NCBI RefSeq assembly: GCF_017313785.1
Contig: NZ_JAFLNL010000001.1
Coordinates: 558,001 to 622,000 of the forward strand
DNA: 64,000 bases
Direction of reading: 5' to 3'
Source: Flagellimonas aurea
Lineage (GTDB): Bacteria > Bacteroidota > Bacteroidia > Flavobacteriales > Flavobacteriaceae
Under the pieces are notes generated by a model, which was given only the letters and a program-made list of their open reading frames with translations, did not search any database and was not told the DNA's origin. This document shows positions 17,082 through 26,579 of the stretch, in pieces; position 1 is the first letter of the stretch; every line of letters begins with the position of its first letter. Position numbers and translations under genes: made by a program.

Positions 17082-18098
17082 ATGAAAATAATCGTACCCA
17101 TGGCGGGAAGAGGGTCCCGTCTTAGACCACACACATTAACAGTTCCTAAACCATTGATTCCCGTTGCGGGAAAGCCCATCGTACACCGATTGGTAACTGA
17201 CATCGCCAAGGTCTTGGGAGAGCCCATAGAAGAAGTTGCCTTTATTTTGGGCGACCCTGCCTTTTTTGGAGACGATGTGGTTGAAAGCTTAATGGAACTG
17301 GCCGATGAACTAGGGGCCAAAGGTTCTATTTACAGGCAGGATCAACCATTGGGAACAGGTCACGCCATTATGAGTGCCAAAGAATCCTTGAGTGGCCCGG
17401 CAGTAATTGCATACGCCGACACCTTGATTCGTGCTGACTTTGATCTAGATAAATCCGCTGACAGTGTTATTTGGGTAAAACAGGTGGAGCGTCCCGAAGC
17501 CTACGGGGTGGTTCAATTGAACGATGGCAACGAAATAGTCGAATTGGTCGAAAAGCCGCAGGAGTATGTTTCTGATTTGGCCGTAATCGGCATTTACTAC
17601 TTCAAGGATGTGGAAGTGCTCAAAAATGAACTTCAGCACGTTCTAGATCACGATATTACCCATGGAGGCGAATATCAAATCAACGACGGTATCAAACGCA
17701 TGATGGAGAAGGGCATGAAATTTGTTCCCGGTAAAGTGGACGAATGGATGGACTGTGGTAACAAAAACGTGACCGTGGAAACAAATCAGCGTATGTTGGG
17801 CTTTTTGGAGAAGGAAGGAGAGCAAATGGTGGCCAATTCCGTAAAACAGGAAAACGCCAATATTATTGAGCCCTGTTTTATTGGGGAGAATGTTGTTTTA
17901 AAAAACACAACGGTCGGACCTTATGTGTCCATTGGGGCGAACACCGTTTTGGAAAACTCAACGGTAAAGAACAGTCTGATTCAGAGCAATAGCAAGATTA
18001 GCAATGCCAACTTGGACAATGCCATGATTGGAAACTATGTGGTGTACAATGGTAATTTTGAGACCATTAGTATTGGAGATTATTCCGTTTTGGAATAA
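17082..18098 (+). CDS. Sugar-phosphate nucleotidyltransferase
   Basis: The 338-residue protein starts with the signature IIVPMAGRGSRLRPHT and continues with VPKPLIPVAGKPI, the NTP-binding loop of glucose-1-phosphate thymidylyl/uridylyl/guanylyltransferases. Catalytic-core elements GTGHAI, YADTLI and DEWMDCGNK follow. Residues from about 255 form a left-handed beta-helix tail (ENVVLKNTTVGPYVSIGANT). It makes a nucleotide-activated sugar; base and sugar specificity are not readable. Its neighbours (flippase, envelope proteins) suggest a cell-surface glycan pathway. Confidence 0.85.
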   Translation: MKIIVPMAGRGSRLRPHTLTVPKPLIPVAGKPIVHRLVTDIAKVLGEPIEEVAFILGDPAFFGDDVVESLMELADELGAKGSIYRQDQPLGTGHAIMSAKESLSGPAVIAYADTLIRADFDLDKSADSVIWVKQVERPEAYGVVQLNDGNEIVELVEKPQEYVSDLAVIGIYYFKDVEVLKNELQHVLDHDITHGGEYQINDGIKRMMEKGMKFVPGKVDEWMDCGNKNVTVETNQRMLGFLEKEGEQMVANSVKQENANIIEPCFIGENVVLKNTTVGPYVSIGANTVLENSTVKNSLIQSNSKISNANLDNAMIGNYVVYNGNFETISIGDYSVLE

Positions 18099-18141
18099 CT
18101 TTAGAATAGCTTTTAGTTTGATGGGGACTTAGGATGTTTAT

Positions 18142-19059
18142 ATGAAAAAGAAACTTCTTGTTTGGTTGGTTTTGGGAGCATCAATACTGATGCAATACGA
18201 TACCTATGCCCAAGAAGAACAGGAAAGTGCTGATGTTTACCTGGAAGAATATACCGATGAGTTTCAAGAAAACTTTTTTGAAGCATTAAAGCAAAAAGGC
18301 ATCCAGAACTACGATAGGGCCGTGGATTTGCTCCTGAAGTGTAAGCAATTGGAGCCTGACAACAGCGTGGTGGACTATGAACTCGCCAAAGCCTATATGT
18401 TGGATAAAAAATATGTGCAGGCACAAGATTACGCCGTTGCGGCATTGTTATCAGAACCTACCGATTATTGGTATTTGGACAATTTACTGACCATTCTGGA
18501 CAAACAAGGTAGTCCCATGGAGAGCATTAAAGAACGAATACCTTATCAAAATAAAAAACTGCAGCAGAACATGGCTGTTTCCCTATTCAAAATGAAAAAG
18601 TATGGGGAAGCATCGAAAGTGCTGGATGACCTGGAGAGTTCTCAATTGAAATCGAACCTCAAGGAAAAAATAAGCGATTCCCTTCAAAAGGATAAACAAC
18701 CGGATGCGGCACCTATCGTAGAAAACCGCGCAAACCCGGATGACCCATTGGCCCAACAAAAGGCCCAGATGGAGCAATTAATAGCAGCGTCAAATTTTAA
18801 AAAGTTATTGAACGATTCCCAAGAAGCGTTAGATGCCTATCCCTTGCAGCCCTATTTTTATTATGCCTACGGAACAGCTTTGAACAATACGGGAAATCCC
18901 AATAAAGGTGTAGAGGTTTTGGAAAGTGGTCTGGACTACTTATTGGACGACGATGGTTTGAAGAATAAAATCTACCGGCAGCTTTCCGAAGGGTATTCCA
19001 AAATTGGAAATACCCAAAAAGCGAACGAATATTTGAACAAGATCAATTCAGGATTATAA
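18142..19059 (+). CDS. Exported tetratricopeptide-repeat protein
   Basis: The 305-residue product has a signal peptide (MKKKLLVWLVLGASILMQYD, cleavage after TYAQ). TPR-like helix pairs follow, for example around residues 50-110 (IQNYDRAVDLLLKCKQLEPD) and 225-300. A low-complexity linker near 175-205 separates them. It is probably a periplasmic scaffold. The stop codon shares one base with the DUF4292 start, so the TPR, DUF4292 and EnvC-like genes look like one operon. Confidence 0.8.
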   Translation: MKKKLLVWLVLGASILMQYDTYAQEEQESADVYLEEYTDEFQENFFEALKQKGIQNYDRAVDLLLKCKQLEPDNSVVDYELAKAYMLDKKYVQAQDYAVAALLSEPTDYWYLDNLLTILDKQGSPMESIKERIPYQNKKLQQNMAVSLFKMKKYGEASKVLDDLESSQLKSNLKEKISDSLQKDKQPDAAPIVENRANPDDPLAQQKAQMEQLIAASNFKKLLNDSQEALDAYPLQPYFYYAYGTALNNTGNPNKGVEVLESGLDYLLDDDGLKNKIYRQLSEGYSKIGNTQKANEYLNKINSGL

Positions 19060-19838
19060 TGAACCTATATAAAAACATATCTAGAATCGGCTTGATTACA
19101 GCCTTTCTTCTTGCACTTGGTGCCTGTAAAAGTACCAAGTCCATCACGGGAGGAGAAATCAATCCAAAGTTATCGGCGAAGAATATCATCAATGCCCATT
19201 ATTCCAATGAGCCCAAGTTCAAGACTTTGAGGGGGCGGGTCAAGATTGATTATACCAACGGAGACGATTCCCAAGGGGTAAACGTAAGCCTTCGAATGGA
19301 AAAGGATAAGGTGATATGGATGAGTGCGCCCCTTGGTGTGGTCAAGGCCCATATCACCCCAGAAAAGGTGTCTTTCTACAACAAGCTCCAGAACGAATAT
19401 TTTGATGGCGACTTTAGTTACTTAAGTGATATGCTCGGAACGGAATTGAATTTCGAAAAAGTGCAGAACCTACTTCTTGGAAATGCCGTTATCGATTTAA
19501 GAAAGGAGAAGTTCAACTCGGAAGTGTACAATGGCAACTATCAACTAAAGCCAAAAGCTGCGCAGGAATTCTTTAAGATACTGTTTCAATTGGAGCCCAA
19601 AAATTTCAAAATAGCCTCCCAACAAATATCCCAACCGGCAAGCTCAAGACAGTTAATGGCAAATTATACCTATCAGGATATTTCTGGAAAAATACTTCCG
19701 GAGGATATTAAGATAGTGGCAGAGGAAAAAGGGGAATTAACCACTATAGATTTAAGTTTTCGTAACTTGGAACTGGATAAATCCATGACATTTCCCTATA
19801 AAGTGCCCAATGGATACGATAAAATTACATTAAAGTAA
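19059..19838 (+). CDS. DUF4292 lipoprotein (LolA/LolB-like fold expected)
   Basis: The 259-residue protein has a lipoprotein signal ending at the Cys in LALGACKST. Its body contains the patterns of DUF4292, such as RGRVKIDYTNGDDSQGVNVS and MSAPLGVVKAHITPEKVSFY, a half-barrel reminiscent of lipoprotein carriers. A role in the outer membrane or in lipoprotein handling is inference from fold similarity. It overlaps the TPR gene by one base and is followed two bases later by the EnvC-like gene, a fixed neighbourhood in Flavobacteriaceae. Confidence 0.8.
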   Translation: MNLYKNISRIGLITAFLLALGACKSTKSITGGEINPKLSAKNIINAHYSNEPKFKTLRGRVKIDYTNGDDSQGVNVSLRMEKDKVIWMSAPLGVVKAHITPEKVSFYNKLQNEYFDGDFSYLSDMLGTELNFEKVQNLLLGNAVIDLRKEKFNSEVYNGNYQLKPKAAQEFFKILFQLEPKNFKIASQQISQPASSRQLMANYTYQDISGKILPEDIKIVAEEKGELTTIDLSFRNLELDKSMTFPYKVPNGYDKITLK

Positions 19839-19839
19839 T

Positions 19840-21066
19840 ATGAAAGGTAAATTTTCATATTGTGTTTACTGTTTGATAGTTATATTTTTTATCTCGGTAA
19901 AGTCATTTGCTCAAACCAGTGAGCAAAAGGCTTTGGAATCCAAGCGGGAACGTCTTCAGGAAGAAATTAAGGAAATCAACAGACTGCTCTTCGCCGAGCG
20001 TAAGGAAAAGGGAACTGTTTTGGATCAGATGGAAGCTTTGGACAACAAAATAAATGTCCGTCAAGAACTGATTCGTGTTACCAATCAACAGTCCAATTTG
20101 CTCAACAGGCAGATCAATGTCAATATCAGAAATATCAGTAAGCTCCGTGAAGATTTAAAAATCCTAAAGGATGATTACGCTGAGCTCATTCAAAAAACCT
20201 ATCAGAACAAATCGCAGAACAACCGCTTGATGTTCCTGTTGTCTTCCGAAAATTTCTATCAAGCATTTAAAAGACTTCAATACATGCAGCAGTATGCAAA
20301 GCATCGGAAGAAGCAAGGTGAGGGGATTGTCAAAAAAACAGAGGAACTTACCCAATTGAATCAAGACTTGGTACGTCAACGAAAGGAAAAGGACCAACTT
20401 ATTGCGGAGAATCAGAAAGCTAAGGCGGAACTGTCCAAAGAAATAGAGTCACAAAGAAGCCTTTTAACGAGCATAAAACAAAACGAAGCCAAATACACAT
20501 CTGCAATTGCAGAAAAGCAAAAGGAGGCCCGCAAAATTGATCGAGAGATAGAGAGAATGATCAAAAGCGCAATTGCAAGTTCCAATAAAAGCTCAGGAAA
20601 CTCTGCAAGCAGTGCCACATTCGCCCTAACGCCAGAAGCGAAACTATTGGCCGATAACTTCTCATCCAATAAGGGAAGGCTCATTTGGCCAGTGGAAAAA
20701 GGTATAAAAAGCCAAGGATATGGTGTGTATGCCGATAAACTCTATCCGGGAATCAAACATAGGAACAACGGAGTTACCATCACCACAGATAAAGGCAGTA
20801 TAGCAAGGGCCATTTTTGAGGGTGAGGTTATTGCTATCTTATCTGTCCCAGGTGGAAACAAAGGGGTACAGATTAAACACGGAAACTACATCAGTACATA
20901 CTATAACTTGTCCAATCTCTTCGTAAAAAAAGGGGATAAAGTGACCGCCAAAGAGGCATTGGGAGAAATAAATACCAATCGGTTGGACGGCACCACCAAA
21001 TTGAAGTTCTATTTGTATAAGGACTCTAATCGTTTGAATCCCGAAGATTGGATCTATCAACTGTAA
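19840..21066 (+). CDS. EnvC-like murein hydrolase activator, degenerate LytM domain
   Basis: The 408-residue product has a signal peptide (to about residue 25) and a long coiled coil (residues 30-235, Glu/Lys/Gln-rich). A C-terminal M23/LytM domain runs from about 280. The zinc-site motif HxxGxD reads HRNNGVT, with Thr in place of Asp, and the usual HxH near YxHL reads YYNLSN. Loss of metal ligands is typical of EnvC, which activates amidases instead of cutting peptidoglycan itself. The protein is therefore probably a regulator of daughter-cell separation amidases. Confidence 0.85.
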   Translation: MKGKFSYCVYCLIVIFFISVKSFAQTSEQKALESKRERLQEEIKEINRLLFAERKEKGTVLDQMEALDNKINVRQELIRVTNQQSNLLNRQINVNIRNISKLREDLKILKDDYAELIQKTYQNKSQNNRLMFLLSSENFYQAFKRLQYMQQYAKHRKKQGEGIVKKTEELTQLNQDLVRQRKEKDQLIAENQKAKAELSKEIESQRSLLTSIKQNEAKYTSAIAEKQKEARKIDREIERMIKSAIASSNKSSGNSASSATFALTPEAKLLADNFSSNKGRLIWPVEKGIKSQGYGVYADKLYPGIKHRNNGVTITTDKGSIARAIFEGEVIAILSVPGGNKGVQIKHGNYISTYYNLSNLFVKKGDKVTAKEALGEINTNRLDGTTKLKFYLYKDSNRLNPEDWIYQL

Positions 21067-21070
21067 CACT

Positions 21071-21907
21071 ATGAAAGAAATAACAGATTTACAAGGCTCT
21101 TTTGAATTGCACAATGGGGTCCAGATGCCCTATTTTGGATTGGGTGTATATCAATCCGAGGACGGAAGCGAAGTGATCAATGCCGTAAAAGCTGCATTGA
21201 ACCATGGTTATCGCCATATAGATACTGCGTCCATTTATGAAAACGAGGAGGGCGTTGGCACGGGTATCCGTGAAAGCAACGTGGACCGAAAGGATGTTTT
21301 TTTAACGAGCAAGGTCTGGAACACCGATCAGGGGTATGATGCTACTTTAAAGGCTTTTGACGCCAGTTTGGAACGTTTGGGTACCGATTATCTGGATTTG
21401 TACCTCGTGCATTGGCCCAAAGGCGAAATTTCCAAGGAAACATGGAAGGCATTGGAAAAGTTGTACAAAGAAAAAAGAGTCCGGGCCATTGGCGTGAGCA
21501 ATTTTTTACAGCATCATTTGGAAGATTTATTGAGCTCTGCAGAGATTGTGCCCATGGTGAACCAAATGGAATTCCACCCCTATTTGGTGCAACAGGACTT
21601 GATTGATTTCTGCAATTCCAAAGGAATTCAATACGAAGCGTGGTCCCCGTTGATGCAGGGAAATATCTTTGATCTGGACGTTATGAAAGAACTGGCATCA
21701 AAATATGAAAAGACCATTGCCCAGGTCGTGTTACGATGGGATCTGCAAAAAGGTGTGGTCACGATTCCAAAATCATCCAAAAAAGAACGTATTGTCGCCA
21801 ACTCCGACCTTTTCGATTTTGAATTATCAAAAGAGGACGTAGAACTGCTCGATGGATTGGAAAAAGGCAAACGGTTTGGCCCAGATCCGGATAATTTTGC
21901 TTTTTAA
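21071..21907 (+). CDS. Aldo/keto reductase
   Basis: The 278-residue TIM-barrel oxidoreductase has the AKR signature YRHIDTASIYENEEGVG (catalytic Asp and Tyr), LTSKVW (Lys), LVHWP (His) and the cofactor-binding IPKSSKKERI near the C-terminus. It should use NADPH to reduce aldehydes or ketones such as methylglyoxal. It lies five bases after the EnvC-like gene but belongs to general metabolism. Substrate unknown. Confidence 0.92.
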   Translation: MKEITDLQGSFELHNGVQMPYFGLGVYQSEDGSEVINAVKAALNHGYRHIDTASIYENEEGVGTGIRESNVDRKDVFLTSKVWNTDQGYDATLKAFDASLERLGTDYLDLYLVHWPKGEISKETWKALEKLYKEKRVRAIGVSNFLQHHLEDLLSSAEIVPMVNQMEFHPYLVQQDLIDFCNSKGIQYEAWSPLMQGNIFDLDVMKELASKYEKTIAQVVLRWDLQKGVVTIPKSSKKERIVANSDLFDFELSKEDVELLDGLEKGKRFGPDPDNFAF

Positions 21908-21910
21908 GTA

Positions 21911-22423
21911 TTAAGAAGTAAAAAGCGCTTTGAGCTCCGTAGCATCCGCAGGTTTCATTTTACCGGCAAGCACCAAACTCAACTGTTTTCTCCTCAGGGC
22001 GGCAGCAAAACGTTCCTTTTCCAAGTCGGTTTCTGGGTCTAATGCGGGTACTTCGGTTGGTTTCCCGGTATCATCCACCGCAACAAAGGTATAAATCGCC
22101 TCATTGGCCTTGGTACGCTCTCCCGTAAAGCGATCCTCGATCCAAACATCGATAAAAATCTCCATGGAAGTATTGAATGCGCGAGAAACGGCCGCTTCAA
22201 CGGTTACAACACTGCCCAAGGGCACCGCTCTGTTAAAAGCTACGTGGTTCACCGAAGCAGTCACAGTGATTCGTCGGCTGTGCCTACGGGCCGCAATACT
22301 GGCAGCTCGGTCCATACGGGCCAAGAGTTCCCCGCCAAAAAGATTGTTGAGGGGGTTGGTTTCACTGGGCAACACCAAATCGGTCATTACCGTGCGGGAT
22401 TCACTGGGTTTTTTAGCGCGCAT
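21911..22423 (-). CDS. Acyl-CoA thioesterase, hotdog fold (YciA/BFIT-like)
   Basis: The 170-residue protein contains the hotdog thioesterase core: LPSETNPLNNLFGGELLARM with the active-site region, then VNHVAFNRAVPLGSVVTVEA and TMEIFIDVWIEDRFTGER-like strands. It cleaves acyl-CoAs to free acids and CoA. It is convergent with the aldo/keto reductase, only three bases away, and probably transcribed on its own. Confidence 0.88.
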   Translation of the reverse strand: MRAKKPSESRTVMTDLVLPSETNPLNNLFGGELLARMDRAASIAARRHSRRITVTASVNHVAFNRAVPLGSVVTVEAAVSRAFNTSMEIFIDVWIEDRFTGERTKANEAIYTFVAVDDTGKPTEVPALDPETDLEKERFAAALRRKQLSLVLAGKMKPADATELKALFTS

Positions 22424-22481
22424 ACCTTTAAATTTTGCGCAAAGATATTGAAGTGTGGAATGGTTTTAAACGAAAGCGGGA

Positions 22482-23426
22482 TTATTTCTCGGAAAGCAAC
22501 CAAGCATCCCTTGAATCTTCGGCTTTTACCTTTCTTAAAAAGGCGAGTGCCTCTTTTGGTTCGTCAAAACTATCGTAGGCCACTTGGTGAAGTCCATACT
22601 TGTTCACGCCCAAGTAAAAGGCATTGTACCCTTTATTCTTGAGTTGCGCTACTTTTTTGTCGGCATTTTGCTCCTCACGAAAAGCACCGGCAATTACATG
22701 GTGCTTGCCCAATCGCTTTTTTGTCACATTAATGTTGATGGCCGGGAGCTCCAAAGGAGCACTTTCAAAAAACGTGGCCTCTTGGATCAAACGGGAAACC
22801 TCCTGTTGGGCATCTTGCTGAGCGGCCACTTCTTTCTGTTGAAAGTCGCCATAAGTGCTATAGGAAGTTACGCCCAAAGAAACCGCCAACAAAAACACGG
22901 CAGCATATTTTAACCAAGGCCTGAAAGATGTCTGTTCCCTTTTCTCCGGAGTGATGATAAAAGGAATGCGTTCTTCCATTTCTTCCACCTCTTCTTTGAT
23001 CACTTCTCTCTGGATAGGAGTCGCAGCAAAAGTGGATAGACCAAAGGAAGATGTCAAAAAGTTGATTTTTTCCTCAGGTTGGAACTGGATACGCTGCTCG
23101 CTGTTGTGCCACAACTTACCAATCCCAAAAAGTTCAATGCTTTCGCCCTGTGCCAATTTGGAGTTCCAATCTTTGGCAATGTTTTCCACTTCCTGAAGCA
23201 TATCTTCATACCTCAAGTTCTTTTCTTTGGAAATATGGGATACCAACAAACCATCATTTTTGGAAAGTTGGGCGTTAAAGGAGATGGTCTTGCTTGGAGG
23301 CACCAATGTATTGGTTGCCAAATCAATTTCTGCGGATTTACCGTGGGCCAAGAAAGCCCCAAAACCAGGTACTACAACACAATTGTAATCGAACAACAAT
23401 TTTTCTATGTATGAATCTATCCGCAT
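22482..23426 (-). CDS. HU-CCDC81 and SPOR domain protein
   Basis: From ATG 23426 the product has 314 residues. The N-terminal 130 (MRIDSYIEKLLFDYNCVVVP) form the prokaryotic HU domain related to human CCDC81. A transmembrane helix lies near 175-195 (YAAVFLLAVSLGVTSY), and a C-terminal SPOR domain (HHVIAGAFREEQNADKKVAQ) binds denuded peptidoglycan. The helix should place SPOR in the periplasm and HU in the cytoplasm, linking chromosome or cytoplasmic partners to division-site wall. A longer frame back to 23531 is intergenic and was rejected. Divergent from dprA. Confidence 0.88.
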   Translation of the reverse strand: MRIDSYIEKLLFDYNCVVVPGFGAFLAHGKSAEIDLATNTLVPPSKTISFNAQLSKNDGLLVSHISKEKNLRYEDMLQEVENIAKDWNSKLAQGESIELFGIGKLWHNSEQRIQFQPEEKINFLTSSFGLSTFAATPIQREVIKEEVEEMEERIPFIITPEKREQTSFRPWLKYAAVFLLAVSLGVTSYSTYGDFQQKEVAAQQDAQQEVSRLIQEATFFESAPLELPAININVTKKRLGKHHVIAGAFREEQNADKKVAQLKNKGYNAFYLGVNKYGLHQVAYDSFDEPKEALAFLRKVKAEDSRDAWLLSEK

Positions 23427-23531
23427 AGGCACAAATATTGTAAAAAATGAGACAGTACAAAATAGGCCGGATAACTTTTTATTAACATTTGAAAATCTGT
23501 ATTTTGTGGACAACTTTGACGCCCAAATCAA

Positions 23532-24428
23532 ATGACTGAACCTGAAATTATTGCGGTCTTACGGCTGCAAAAAATTCCGGATTTCGGAGATGTTACCGCT
23601 AAAAAATTAATTGCCCATTGTGGAAGTCCATCGGCCATTTTTGAGGACAAGCTCTATCACCTTTTAAAAATCGATGGCATAGGAAGGATGACCTTAAAGG
23701 GTCTTTTTGATCCTGTCCATTTGGAAGAAGCCCAAAAAGAGTTTGAATTTCTGTCCAAAGAAGACATCGATATCACATATTTTATGGATGATAATTACCC
23801 TGCCCGTTTGAAGCATTGCGTGGATGGCCCGATTTTGCTTTTCCAACGGGGAAATATCAACTTGGACAATCAAAAGGTCATCAGTGTGGTAGGTACGAGG
23901 AACGTGACCAACTACGGAACATCATTTTGTAATCAATTTATTGAAGAATTGGCGCCGCTGAACCCAGTAATTGTAAGTGGGTTGGCCTACGGGGTGGATA
24001 TTGCCATTCAAAAAGCAGCAATGGACCATGGATTACAGACCATTGCCTGTATGGCCCACGGCTACCATCGCGAAGTATTTGCCGTGCCGGGCAGAGCGAC
24101 CGATAAATGGAGCAAGGGCTGCAACGACCTCATCAAATATCAAAAAGCACACTTATTGACCTCTGCCGCCGAGCTGGTCTACACCTTGGGATGGGAAATT
24201 GAGGAAGAAAAACAGGAAAAAGCGGTGCAAAAACAGCTGTTCATCGAGTTGGACGAAACAGAACAGTCAATCTACTCTTATTTGCAAGTAAACGGAAAAC
24301 AACTGCTGGACACCGTTGCTGTGGAGTGTAATCTACCCATTTTTAAAGTTTCTTCAACTTTATTGAACATGGAAATGAAGGGGGTGATCCGACCATTGCC
24401 CGGTAAAATGTTCGAGGCGGGTAGTTGA
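23532..24428 (+). CDS. dprA: DprA/Smf-like DNA processing protein with an internal core deletion
   Basis: DprA loads RecA on incoming single-stranded DNA in transformation. The N-terminal helix-hairpin region, VVGTRNVTNYG, SGLAYGVDIAIQKAA and the C-terminal winged-helix region are present. However, the Rossmann core is broken: TIACMAHG (ending near 24061) runs straight into YHREVFAVPGR. In normal homologues roughly 65-70 residues lie between them, including the IYP, RNR and GGSLxTA motifs. The reading frame is kept, and the length of 298 residues is short for the family. The product probably cannot bind DNA normally. Confidence 0.88.
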   Translation: MTEPEIIAVLRLQKIPDFGDVTAKKLIAHCGSPSAIFEDKLYHLLKIDGIGRMTLKGLFDPVHLEEAQKEFEFLSKEDIDITYFMDDNYPARLKHCVDGPILLFQRGNINLDNQKVISVVGTRNVTNYGTSFCNQFIEELAPLNPVIVSGLAYGVDIAIQKAAMDHGLQTIACMAHGYHREVFAVPGRATDKWSKGCNDLIKYQKAHLLTSAAELVYTLGWEIEEEKQEKAVQKQLFIELDETEQSIYSYLQVNGKQLLDTVAVECNLPIFKVSSTLLNMEMKGVIRPLPGKMFEAGS

Positions 24429-24757
24429 TATAGGGAGAGGGATTCAGGTAAAAGATACAGGAGTTGTATTGATAAATGTTAGGATTTTTAAAATGAAGCA
24501 CCTCTTCAGCTTAAAATTGGCATTAGCATCTGCCGTTCATCTGGAAAAACAGCAACATAAACGAATTAAAGTATTTAAAAAATACAGCTCATCGATGCAA
24601 GCGACAACAGAACAGTCACTCTGTTTTTCGGCGTATTTCAACGGGAAGTTGCCACTAAAAATCGAGATTTTGCCAGGGTTTGGTCCAACTCAGCGAGTTT
24701 ACTACATTCAGGCTTCTAGAAAACAAAAGGCGATTATATCAAATTGACGATGAAAGG
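24429..24757. other. 329-base spacer between dprA and trpS
   Basis: A 92-codon open frame (24469-24747) is present but has no recognisable domain, and its composition is unlike that of the neighbouring genes. I treat the stretch as non-coding. No repeat or clear terminator was found. Confidence 0.5.
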
Positions 24758-25726
24758 CTAGTATCCCAATTTTTCACGAACCCTTGCCAATACCTTATCG
24801 GCGACTTTGCGGGCTTTTTCTGCTCCAAAGGCCAAGGCTTCGTCCACTTCGTTTTTGTGGTTCATGTAGTACTCGAACTTTTCGCGGGGCTCTTCAAACT
24901 TTTCCACGATGAGCTCGTACAAGGCCTGCTTGGCGTGTCCGTAGCCGTAGTTCCCCGCCAAATAGTTGGCGCTCATTTCCTCTACCTTCACTTGGGGAGC
25001 CAATAGTTTGTATAGGGCAAAAACATTATCCTTGCTTGGGTCCTTGGGGTCTTCCATGGGAGTACTGTCCGTAACAATGCCCATAATCTGTTTGCGCAAC
25101 TTTTTGTCCGGCTGGAACAAATTGATGAGGTTCCCACGGCTTTTGCTCATTTTTTCTCCATCGGTCCCGGGTACGTACATGGTTTGTTCGTGAACTTTGG
25201 CTTCGGGAATTACAAAGGTTTCGCCCATTTGGGCGTGGAACCGGGAGGCCACATCGCGTGTCATTTCCAAATGTTGCAACTGATCCTTCCCTACGGGAAC
25301 GATATCGGCATCATAAAGTAAAATATCGGCGGCCATCAACATGGGATAGGTAAATAACCCCGCGTTTACATCTTCCAGCCTGTCGGCCTTGTCCTTAAAG
25401 GAGTGGGCCAACGTCAACCGTTGATATGGAAAAAAGCAGCTGAGGTACCAGGCCAATTCGGCAGTTTGTGGAACATCGCTCTGTCTGTAGAAAACAGTTT
25501 TTTCAATATCTAGGCCGAATGCGAGCCAAGCTGAAGCTATGGCGTAGGTATTGTTGCGTAGTAGTTCCCCATCTTTAATCTGGGTAAGCGAGTGCATATC
25601 TGCGATAAAGAGGAAGGAATCATTCTTTGGGTCCTGTGCCATTTCAATGGCCGGTGCAATTGCACCCAAAATATTCCCCAAATGGGGTGTTCCTGTACTT
25701 TGTATGCCCGTAAGTATTCGCGCCAT
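24758..25726 (-). CDS. trpS: Tryptophan-tRNA ligase
   Basis: The 322-residue class I synthetase charges tRNA-Trp. The HIGH motif reads HLGN (TGTPHLGNILGA) and the KMSKS loop is intact (DGEKMSKSRGN). DILLYDADIVPVGKDQLQHL matches the Trp/ATP pocket. ATG 25726 (MARILTGIQ) is chosen over an upstream in-frame start at 25756, which adds ten residues not seen in the family. It appears to be a single-gene unit. Confidence 0.95.
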   Translation of the reverse strand: MARILTGIQSTGTPHLGNILGAIAPAIEMAQDPKNDSFLFIADMHSLTQIKDGELLRNNTYAIASAWLAFGLDIEKTVFYRQSDVPQTAELAWYLSCFFPYQRLTLAHSFKDKADRLEDVNAGLFTYPMLMAADILLYDADIVPVGKDQLQHLEMTRDVASRFHAQMGETFVIPEAKVHEQTMYVPGTDGEKMSKSRGNLINLFQPDKKLRKQIMGIVTDSTPMEDPKDPSKDNVFALYKLLAPQVKVEEMSANYLAGNYGYGHAKQALYELIVEKFEEPREKFEYYMNHKNEVDEALAFGAEKARKVADKVLARVREKLGY

Positions 25727-25841
25727 GCCTAGTTTTTTGCCCGTAAAAGTAAGCATCCCTAACGTATAAAAAAAGTGGCTGTTAGTCTAAAAGATGGGAT
25801 GCTACTAAAGCTAAAATTTGGAAATACTTTACATTTGGAAG

Positions 25842-26579
25842 ATGCTTGGAGCAATCAAAAATTTGGGGCATGTGTTGTATAGGGTCTGGTTCTATATTTT
25901 GGTTACCGTTCCTATTATCCTTTTTTTTCCGGTTTTGCTTCTTTTGACCATTTCTGAAAAGACGTATCACCAATTTTTTTGGCTTGCCCGAAATTTGTGG
26001 GCCAGGCCCATTTTATATGGAATGGGTTGTTTTCCAAAAATTGTGCGGCAACAGCGCATGGAGAAGGGAAAAAGTTATATGTTGGTGGCTAACCATACCA
26101 GTATGCTGGATATTATGTTGATGCTGCTCGTTAGCCGTAACCCGTTTGTGTTCGTTGGAAAAAAGGAGCTTGGGGGCATTCCTATTTTTGGATTTTTTTA
26201 CAAGAGGGTCTGTATACTGGTGGACAGGGACAGTGTTAAAAGCCGGACAGGGGTATACAGGCGGGCCCAGAAGCGGCTCAACCAAGGTTTGAGCATTTGT
26301 ATTTTTCCTGAAGGAGGTGTCCCAGAGGAACATATTGTACTGGACAAGTTTAAGGATGGCGCGTTTAAAATGGCCATTGCCCACAAAATTCCTGTAGTTC
26401 CCATGACGTTTTTGGATAATAAAAAGCGCTTTTCCTTTACTTTTTTTAGTGGAGGGCCAGGACGGATTCGAGCCATTGTCCATCCTTTTTTCGAGACAGG
26501 AATTCTAGCAGCTTCCGATACCTCGACTATGCGGGAAGAGGTTAGACAGGTTATCCTGGAGGATTTAGAGAAGAATTAA
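25842..26579 (+). CDS. 1-acyl-sn-glycerol-3-phosphate acyltransferase (PlsC family)
   Basis: The 245-residue membrane-associated protein begins with a hydrophobic helix (about 14-42). It carries the acyltransferase motifs NHTSMLD (H(x)4D catalytic dyad), FPEGGV (motif III) and IPVVPM (motif IV). It transfers an acyl chain to lysophosphatidic acid in phospholipid synthesis. ATG 25842 is preferred over 25818. The last codons overlap the 3' end of the decayed kinase on the other strand. Confidence 0.88.
   Translation: MLGAIKNLGHVLYRVWFYILVTVPIILFFPVLLLLTISEKTYHQFFWLARNLWARPILYGMGCFPKIVRQQRMEKGKSYMLVANHTSMLDIMLMLLVSRNPFVFVGKKELGGIPIFGFFYKRVCILVDRDSVKSRTGVYRRAQKRLNQGLSICIFPEGGVPEEHIVLDKFKDGAFKMAIAHKIPVVPMTFLDNKKRFSFTFFSGGPGRIRAIVHPFFETGILAASDTSTMREEVRQVILEDLEKN

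Noticed and set aside
22244..22642. 132-codon plus-strand frame opposite the thioesterase
   Set aside because: Lies opposite the conserved thioesterase gene and the HU-SPOR gene; a shadow frame.
24469..24747. 92-codon open frame between dprA and trpS
   Set aside because: No domain, no hydrophobic or regular pattern, composition unlike neighbours; likely chance.
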